This document shows, in pieces, positions 15,349 through 20,831 of a DNA stretch of 20,831 bases. The notes beneath the pieces were generated by a model, which did no database searches, had not been told where the DNA came from, and was given only the letters and a program-made list of their open reading frames with translations. This stretch comes from Clostridia bacterium (lineage in GTDB: Bacteria; Bacillota; Clostridia; UMGS1810), in the NCBI GenBank assembly GCA_017629325.1, contig JAGBXL010000088.1:1-20831 (forward strand), given 5' to 3'. Each line of letters begins with the position of its first letter. Position 1 is the first letter of the stretch. The translations under genes were made by a program, and so were the position numbers.

Positions 15349-16467
15349 CTATATTGTATCGCCCTTATGAACTATAACCGGCGAAGAAGAGCCGCCAATT
15401 AAAACCGCACCGGGAGTTACGGTAACGTCTTTATCTATAATGGCATTTTCAATTTTTGCACCTTTTCCTATGGTTGTGCCCTGCATTATAACCGAATTTT
15501 TAATGCTTGCACCCTCATCTATGGTTACATCGCGGAAAATAACCGAGCCTTCAACCTTTCCGGCAACTGTGCAACCATCGGCAACAATACAATCGCTCAC
15601 ACTGCTGCTTTCACTGTAAAAAGCAGGAGCTTCATCACGAACCTTTGTGTATATGGGGTAGTTACGCTTAAAAATATCGGCACGAATATCTTCTTTCATA
15701 ATTTTAAAGTTATTTTTAAAATAAGAAACTATGTTGTGGTTTCTTAGTACCGCACCGCCGAATTCATAAACTTTTATTTTTATATCACCCTCAACAAAGC
15801 GGGAGAGAAGGAAATCTTTTTCAAAACTGTATCTTCCTCTGGACACATAGTTATTTATGATGCTTATAAGAAAGTTTCTTTCCATAATAAACATTCCCAT
15901 TCCAACAAGTGCACCTTCGCCGGGGTGCTGACCTATGGTTAAATCGGTTGCCATACCATTTTCATCGGTTAAAAGCATTAAATCGTTTGAATCAGCTTCA
16001 AATGCAGTTAATTCGCGGTTTGCAATAACCGTTATATCTGCACCCGATTCAATATGCGATTTTAATGCCCTTTCATAGTCTATGTTGCAAATAACAGTTG
16101 TATCACACATTACAACATAATCGGGCTTGTTGGCCTGCAAAAACTTAACCGCATTTGAAAGTGCTTCGAGATTTCCTCTATAAACATTGGTTATGCCCGA
16201 TGCAAATGGCGGCAAGATGTAAAAGCTTGCATTTTTGCGGCTTAAATCCCATTCCAAGCCGGAGCCCAGATGGTCCATAAGCGACTGATAGTTGTATTTT
16301 GTGATTAAACCAATTGAAGAAATATTTGAATTTACCATGTTTGAAAGAACAAAATCCACAAAACGATATCTTCCGCCAAAGGGAAGGGAGGCAACTGTTC
16401 TGTGCATTGTTAAATCGCCAAGAGATGCGTCATACACATTTGAAAAAATAATTCCTGTCATTTTCAT
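15349..16467 (-). CDS. glgD: GlgD, regulatory subunit of ADP-glucose pyrophosphorylase
   Basis: A 372-residue GlgC paralogue that in Firmicutes forms a mixed complex with GlgC and raises its activity. It keeps the nucleotidyltransferase fold (LPFGGRYRFVDFVLSNMVNS, 28-47) and a C-terminal left-handed beta-helix (about 285-355, SVSDCIVADGCTVAGKVEGSV). It lacks the catalytic signature: the GGQGSRL loop of GlgC is replaced by NVYDASLGDL (10-19), and the SGDH of GlgC is MCDTTV (120-125). It is therefore expected to be catalytically inactive by itself. The start is supported by AGGAGG (16482-16477), which overlaps the glgC stop codon, so synthesis of the two subunits is likely coupled. Confidence 0.95.
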   Translation of the reverse strand: MKMTGIIFSNVYDASLGDLTMHRTVASLPFGGRYRFVDFVLSNMVNSNISSIGLITKYNYQSLMDHLGSGLEWDLSRKNASFYILPPFASGITNVYRGNLEALSNAVKFLQANKPDYVVMCDTTVICNIDYERALKSHIESGADITVIANRELTAFEADSNDLMLLTDENGMATDLTIGQHPGEGALVGMGMFIMERNFLISIINNYVSRGRYSFEKDFLLSRFVEGDIKIKVYEFGGAVLRNHNIVSYFKNNFKIMKEDIRADIFKRNYPIYTKVRDEAPAFYSESSSVSDCIVADGCTVAGKVEGSVIFRDVTIDEGASIKNSVIMQGTTIGKGAKIENAIIDKDVTVTPGAVLIGGSSSPVIVHKGDTI

Positions 16468-16481
16468 AAAATTGAGCCTCC

Positions 16482-17663
16482 TTACTGTGTTACAACTTCG
16501 CCGGGCTTTAAATTAGTTTTTCTGCCCACAACGGTTATATCTTTTTTACTTGCGTTCACTTTAGCAGGAAATTCGCCGAGTTTTGCATTTTCGCCAATAA
16601 CACTTTCTTCGCCAACTATTGCATATTTTATAACAGCACCGCTTTTTATTATAGCATTGGGCATTATAACACTGTTTAAAACAATGGCACCCTCGCCAAC
16701 AACTGTGCCTGATGAAATAACCGAGTCCTTAACTGCGCCCTTTATGATGCAGCCTTCTGCAATGAGTGAATTTTTAACATCAGATGTTTTGGCAAAAAGT
16801 GTGGGCGGTTCGGCATTGTTTCTGGCATAAATTTTAAAATTATCATCTTTAATCTCAATAGGAACGTTGGGGTCAATAAGGTCCATATTTGCTTCCCAAA
16901 GGCTCTTTATTGTTCCAACATCTTTCCAGTAGCCGTCAAACCCGTAAGCATAGAGAGCTTTTTTGTCTTTTAATAAATTAGGAATAATGTTTTTTCCAAA
17001 ATCGTTTGAAGAATCAGGGTCGGCTTCGTCTTCTATAAGATACTGCTTTAAAACAGACCAGTTAAAAAGATAAACACCCATTGATGCCTTGGTGCTCTTT
17101 GGTTTTTTTGGTTTTTCTTCAAATTCATATATTGAATCATCGTCGTTGGTGTTCATAATTCCAAAGCGGGAAGCTTCCAAAAGAGGAACATCTAAAACGG
17201 CTATGGTGCAATCAGCATTCTTTTTCTTGTGGAACTGAAGCATTTTATCATAGTCCATTTTATAAATATGGTCGCCCGATAAAACCAGAACATATTCGGG
17301 GTCATATCTATTTACAAAATTTATGTTCTGATAAATTGCATTTGCAGTTCCTTTATACCATTCGCTTTTTTTGCTTCTGGCGTAAGGCGGCAAAATATGA
17401 ACACCGCCAAAAATTCTGTTTAAGCCCCAGGGTGATCCGGTGCCTATGTAGGCATTTAATTCAAGAGGCTGATACTGTGTCATAATACCAACAGTATCAA
17501 TGCCGGAATTAACACAGTTTGAAAGAGGAAAGTCAATAATTCTATACTTACCTCCAAATGGCACGGCAGGCTTTGCCATTTTTTCAGTTAAAACCGTTAA
17601 TCTGCTTCCCTGACCACCGGCAAGAAGCATTGCAATACATTCTTTTCTTTTTCCTTTAATCAC
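16482..17663 (-). CDS. glgC: Glucose-1-phosphate adenylyltransferase, catalytic subunit
   Basis: GlgC makes ADP-glucose from ATP and glucose-1-phosphate, the committed step of glycogen synthesis and normally the controlled one. The 393 residues show AMLLAGGQGSRL (11-22), KPAVPFGGKYRIIDFPLSNCVNSG (31-54), EWYKGTANAIYQN (101-113), VLSGDHIYKMDY (127-138), EFEEKPKKPKS (180-190) and FDGYWKDVGT (242-251). A C-terminal left-handed beta-helix with hexapeptide repeats runs from about 295 to 360. All expected catalytic residues are present. The start codon is GTG at 17663 with GGGGG 7 nt upstream, since the adjacent ATG runs out of frame into a stop. It is the first gene of the tight glgC-glgD-glgA set. 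Confidence 0.96.
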   Translation of the reverse strand: MIKGKRKECIAMLLAGGQGSRLTVLTEKMAKPAVPFGGKYRIIDFPLSNCVNSGIDTVGIMTQYQPLELNAYIGTGSPWGLNRIFGGVHILPPYARSKKSEWYKGTANAIYQNINFVNRYDPEYVLVLSGDHIYKMDYDKMLQFHKKKNADCTIAVLDVPLLEASRFGIMNTNDDDSIYEFEEKPKKPKSTKASMGVYLFNWSVLKQYLIEDEADPDSSNDFGKNIIPNLLKDKKALYAYGFDGYWKDVGTIKSLWEANMDLIDPNVPIEIKDDNFKIYARNNAEPPTLFAKTSDVKNSLIAEGCIIKGAVKDSVISSGTVVGEGAIVLNSVIMPNAIIKSGAVIKYAIVGEESVIGENAKLGEFPAKVNASKKDITVVGRKTNLKPGEVVTQ

Positions 17664-17679
17664 ATTAAAACCCCCAGTT

Positions 17680-17775
17680 ATTACAGTTAATAGGTAATAA
17701 GTAATAGTGAATAAGTTTGGTACAAAATCGCAATGCGATTTTGTTTTTTACTCTTCACTCTTCATTTTTCACTTT
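17680..17775. repeat. Dispersed palindromic repeat, copy 3 (glgB/glgC gap)
   Basis: AATAAGTAATAGTGAA (17696-17711) is identical to 8781-8796. The core ACAAAATCGCA (17722-17732) pairs with TGCGATTTTGT (17734-17744) around a single base. The right arm ACTCTTCACTCTTCATTTTTCAC (17750-17772), read on the minus strand, is GTGAAAAATGAAGAGTGAAG; it supplies the last codons and TGA stop of glgB. The element fills nearly the whole 98-nt glgB/glgC gap and could act as a terminator or RNA-processing site between them. Confidence 0.65.
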
Positions 17776-19642
17776 TATAGTATCCCACGCTCATTGCAGG
17801 AAGAGTTAAGGCTATGCTGTTTTTTTGCCCGTGCATAGAAATGGCTTTTGATTTATAAGTTCCAAGCCGTGTGCCCTTGCCGCCGTAGGCGGATTTGTCG
17901 CTCGAAAAAACACACTTATAACTTCCCTCTTTAAAAACTCCTATGCGATAGTTTTTTCTTACAACAGGGCAGAAATTACAAACCGCAATTATTTCATTTC
18001 CTAAAGAATCACGCCTTACAAAAGCTATAACGCTGTTATCTTTGTCATCACAGCTTATCCACTCAAATCCGCCCCAGCTTGTATCCTCCTCCCAGAAGGC
18101 TTTGTTATTTAAATAAAAGAAATTTAAATCTTTAACAAACTTTTTAAACTTTTGGTGTTTTGGAAAATCCAATAAAATATAGTCTATTTCTTTTTCACTG
18201 TCCCATTCTGAGCTATGTGCAAACTCTCCGCCCATAAAGAGTAGCTTTTTGCCAGGGTGTGCCATCATATAGGCATAAAAGGCTCTTAAGTTATCAAATT
18301 TATCATCATAGCTTCCCGGCATTTTTTGAAGGAGCGACCTTTTGCCGTGAACAACCTCATCGTGAGATAAGGGCAAAATAAAATTCTCGGAAAAAGCATA
18401 GCTCATTGAAAAGGTGAGGTTATTGTGCATGCCCCTGCGGTATATTGGGTCTGCCGACATATATGAAAGGATATCGTTCATCCAGCCCATATTCCACTTA
18501 AAATTAAAACCAAGCCCTCCGTCTTCCCCGGGTTTTGTAACCATAGGAAAAGCTGTTGATTCCTCGGCTATCATTAAAACAGAAGAATCGTTTTCAAAGG
18601 CTGTCTTATTAAGCTTTTTCAAAAAATCTATTGCTTCTAAATTGTAGTTTCCGCCAAAAACATTGGCCCTCCAGCTTCCCCCCTGCCTTCCATAGTCAAG
18701 ATAAAGCATTGAGGCAACTGCATCTATGCGGAAACCGTCTATATGATAAATCCTCTGCCAGAAGGAAATATCCGAAATAAGAAACGATATAACCTCGCCC
18801 TTTGCATAGTCAAAAACCCTTGTGCCCCAGTGTGGGTGCTCGTTTTTCAAACTATCGCTGTATTCATAACAAAATGAGCCGTCAAATTCGTAAAGCCCGT
18901 GGGCATCTTTGGGAAAATGTGCCCCTGTCCAGTCAAGAATAACACCTATTCCCTCACTATGACATATATCAACAAAGGAAGCAAAATCCTTTGGCTCACC
19001 AAAACGCGAGGTAGGTGCATAATATCCTGTTACCTGATACCCCCATGATTTGCCGTAGGGGTGCTCTGTTACGGGCAAAAGCTCTATATGGGTGTAGCCC
19101 ATATCTTTTGCATAGCGGGAAAGCTTTTTGGCAAGGTCTTTATAGTTATAAAAATTACCGTCCTGGTGCCTTATCCACGAGCCTAAATGAACTTCGTATA
19201 TATTTACAGGGCTTTTAAAAATATTTTTCTTTTTCTTTTCTTTTAAATACTCACTGTCTGTCCATTTAAAAGATGAAATATCATATATCTTCCCTGCCGT
19301 TTCGGGCGGAGTGCAGGTGTGAAAAGCATAAGGGTCGGTTTTATATATAAACTCACCATTTTCACATTCTATATAAAACTTATAATTATCAAAAATTTTG
19401 GCACCACAAATTTTTGTTTCCCATATTCCGCCGCCGATATTTTTCATTTTGGGGGCATCTGTGTTCCAGTTATTAAAATCCCCCAAAACTCTCACACTTC
19501 TTGCCTTTGGTGCCCATGTTCTCACGATAAATCCGTCTTTTTCTTTATGACAACCTAAAAATTTATAGGCATCGCTGACTTCACCTTTTGAAAAAAGGCT
19601 TATTCTTTCGTAAAGATTTAAACCTTTAGTTTTATTTGACAC
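17762..19642 (-). CDS. glgB: 1,4-alpha-glucan (glycogen) branching enzyme
   Basis: GlgB cuts an alpha-1,4 chain and re-attaches it by an alpha-1,6 bond, creating glycogen branches. The 626 residues show an N-terminal CBM48-type module (about 25-125, FLGCHKEKDGFIVRTWAPKA and FNNWN) and the GH13 barrel beginning at NIYEVHLGSW (147-156). The catalytic regions are ILDWTGAHFPKDAHG (235-249), GFRIDAVASMLYLDYGR (303-319, nucleophile Asp307), MIAEES (357-362, acid/base Glu360) and LPLSHDEVVHGKRS (423-436, Asp428). Region I reads DWTGAHFP where most family members have DWVPAHFP. The start is a GTG with GGAGG (19653-19649) 6 nt upstream. The last codons and stop lie in the dispersed repeat. It is the first gene of the glycogen cluster. 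Confidence 0.96.
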   Translation of the reverse strand: MSNKTKGLNLYERISLFSKGEVSDAYKFLGCHKEKDGFIVRTWAPKARSVRVLGDFNNWNTDAPKMKNIGGGIWETKICGAKIFDNYKFYIECENGEFIYKTDPYAFHTCTPPETAGKIYDISSFKWTDSEYLKEKKKKNIFKSPVNIYEVHLGSWIRHQDGNFYNYKDLAKKLSRYAKDMGYTHIELLPVTEHPYGKSWGYQVTGYYAPTSRFGEPKDFASFVDICHSEGIGVILDWTGAHFPKDAHGLYEFDGSFCYEYSDSLKNEHPHWGTRVFDYAKGEVISFLISDISFWQRIYHIDGFRIDAVASMLYLDYGRQGGSWRANVFGGNYNLEAIDFLKKLNKTAFENDSSVLMIAEESTAFPMVTKPGEDGGLGFNFKWNMGWMNDILSYMSADPIYRRGMHNNLTFSMSYAFSENFILPLSHDEVVHGKRSLLQKMPGSYDDKFDNLRAFYAYMMAHPGKKLLFMGGEFAHSSEWDSEKEIDYILLDFPKHQKFKKFVKDLNFFYLNNKAFWEEDTSWGGFEWISCDDKDNSVIAFVRRDSLGNEIIAVCNFCPVVRKNYRIGVFKEGSYKCVFSSDKSAYGGKGTRLGTYKSKAISMHGQKNSIALTLPAMSVGYYKSEK

Positions 19643-19662
19643 AAAGTACCTCCATTACTATC

Positions 19663-19691
19663 TTTATATGTTGTATATTTTCTTACCTCAA
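19663..19691 (-). promoter_or_regulatory. Candidate promoter for glgB
   Basis: On the minus strand TTGAGG (19691-19686) and TATAAA (19668-19663) are 17 nt apart, matching consensus at four and five of six positions. A start near 19656 would leave only about 14 nt before the GTG. An alternative further upstream, TTGTCA and TACAAT with a 19-nt spacer, is possible. No operator or riboswitch structure is evident in this 150-nt divergent region. Confidence 0.35.
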
Positions 19692-19792
19692 TATATATAT
19701 TGTATTTCTGTTTTTAACTTTTATGACAATTATTTATAAGGATAAGCTCTTTTTTCAAGGTAAAGATAATATTAAAGGACGGCGATTTTGTT

Positions 19793-20831
19793 TTGAAGTT
19801 TTTTAAATCAAAATATTTTCTTTTTATTTTATCTTTAATCTTTCTTTTAAATATATCTGCCTATTTTGCAGTTTCCCACAGTTTGCCCGAAAATATTACA
19901 ATATCAAAAAACGATTCTCACGGAAAATGGATACCCGGGGGCTTTTCCTGGCTTGTTACAAGCCAAATAGAAAACACTGCACCCGCTATGGAAAATCCGT
20001 CGGAAAAAATAAGCGAAAACACATTAGAAAAATATAACGAAAAAATATATCTTTTCGGTTTTCTTCCGTTAAAAGACGTTAATGTTACCATCATCGACGA
20101 TTTATATGTTATCCCCGGGGGCGAAAGCATTGGCATAAGTTTAAAAACAAAAGGTGTTTTAGCTGTTGGAATTGCCCCCTTTGAAACAGAAGATGGAAAT
20201 AAAATATCCCCTGCAAAGCTTGCAGGGGTTAAAACCGGCGATATTATAACTCAGATAGACGGCAAAAAAATAGAAAAGGTAAGCGACTTAACGGGTGCGG
20301 TTGTATCATCAGATGAAAACATCACTCTTTCGGGGAAACGGGGCGAAAAGAATATAAGCTGGCAGGTTTCTCCACTTAAAGATAAAAAAGACGGCAAGAA
20401 AAAAATAGGAATATGGGTAAGGGAAACTGTTGCAGGCATAGGCACCGTTTCTTTTTACAACAAAAATGAATTTGCAGCACTTGGGCACTCAATATCCGAT
20501 ATCGACACAGGCTGCGAGGTTATTGCAGACGGAGGAAATGTATATAGAGCACAGATAATAGGAATAGAAAAAGGCGAAAAAGGCACTCCCGGCTCGCTTC
20601 GGGGTGTGTTTTCTGGCGGAAATGCCGGCAGCATAAAATCCAATTCATATTGCGGTGTTTATGGCACAATATCAAGCCTCCCAAAAACCCCAAAAGTTAA
20701 AGTGGCATCTAAAAACGATGTCCGCCCGGGAGAAGCTTTAATAAGATGCAATTTAGGAGACGGCACTAAAAACTACGATATAGAAATTTTGCGGATTGTT
20801 TCTAATAGCGAAACAACAAAAAATATGATAA
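19793..20831 (+). CDS. spoIVB: SpoIVB sporulation serine peptidase (3' end outside window)
   Basis: In Bacillus, SpoIVB is made in the forespore, crosses into the intermembrane space and cleaves SpoIVFA, which triggers sigma-K processing in the mother cell. The 346 residues present show an N-terminal membrane or signal segment (about 8-26). A PDZ domain follows (about 110-190, SIGISLKTKGVLAVGI, then AGVKTGDIITQIDGKKI). The S55 peptidase domain starts near 205 (IWVRETVAGIGTVSFY) and has ALGH with catalytic His232. The catalytic serine motif lies beyond the window edge. There is no in-frame ATG before the signal segment; TTG at 19793 with AAAGGA about 12 nt upstream is the best start. It diverges from glgB. 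The presence of this gene is the main evidence that the lineage forms endospores. Confidence 0.9.
   Translation, partial: MKFFKSKYFLFILSLIFLLNISAYFAVSHSLPENITISKNDSHGKWIPGGFSWLVTSQIENTAPAMENPSEKISENTLEKYNEKIYLFGFLPLKDVNVTIIDDLYVIPGGESIGISLKTKGVLAVGIAPFETEDGNKISPAKLAGVKTGDIITQIDGKKIEKVSDLTGAVVSSDENITLSGKRGEKNISWQVSPLKDKKDGKKKIGIWVRETVAGIGTVSFYNKNEFAALGHSISDIDTGCEVIADGGNVYRAQIIGIEKGEKGTPGSLRGVFSGGNAGSIKSNSYCGVYGTISSLPKTPKVKVASKNDVRPGEALIRCNLGDGTKNYDIEILRIVSNSETTKNMI

Noticed and set aside
19918..20643. Three minus-strand frames of 62-72 residues at the right end
   Set aside because: They are opposite the PDZ and peptidase domains of spoIVB, which is open across this whole stretch with clear family motifs.

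Overview
The window looks like a chromosomal segment of a low-GC, Gram-positive, spore-forming Clostridia-type bacterium. The coding sequence is AT-rich, Shine-Dalgarno sites are strong (AGGAG or GGAGG before most genes), a spoIVB sporulation protease gene runs off the right edge, and the glycogen cluster has the Firmicutes-type glgC plus glgD pair. The species cannot be named from the sequence alone. There is no phage, CRISPR array, rRNA, tRNA or transposase gene. No gene-free stretch exceeds about 225 bases.

Layout, left to right. Positions 1-209 hold a minus-strand terminator and a GC-rich structured repeat. Positions 210-3650 hold a minus-strand run transcribed proB-proA-nfeD-like-paraslipin: the first two steps of proline synthesis, then a membrane-protein pair. 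A 108-bp inverted-repeat element follows (3709-3816). Positions 3832-5319 hold a minus-strand operon rsmD-coaD-coiled-coil gene, the last resembling the mycobacterial division protein SepIVA; it is driven by a consensus sigma-A promoter at 5354-5382. On the plus strand come a comM/YifB-type AAA+ ATPase gene, a membrane-anchored TPR protein gene, a truncated LarC-like gene and dtd (D-aminoacyl-tRNA deacylase). These end at a long palindromic bidirectional terminator at 9484-9525.

Positions 9527-19642 are a minus-strand glycogen cluster transcribed glgB-glgC-glgD-glgA-glgP-GH13 amylase. GlgC/GlgD make ADP-glucose, GlgA polymerises it, GlgB branches it, and GlgP and the GH13 enzyme degrade it. 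The cluster is broken by a palindromic repeat between glgB and glgC and by a clear intrinsic terminator between glgA and glgP, so it is probably not one uniformly expressed transcript. The 3'-truncated spoIVB diverges from glgB.

No wholly new multi-gene system is visible. The points most worth a second look are: a repeat family with GTGAA-rich arms and a palindromic core, three copies of which sit exactly at the 3' ends of genes and in two cases supply the stop codon; a LarC-like protein that has lost the family's signature motifs and ends about ten residues into its second domain inside one such repeat; the SepIVA-like gene beside coaD; and several short TGTAGGG-type or inverted-repeat elements.
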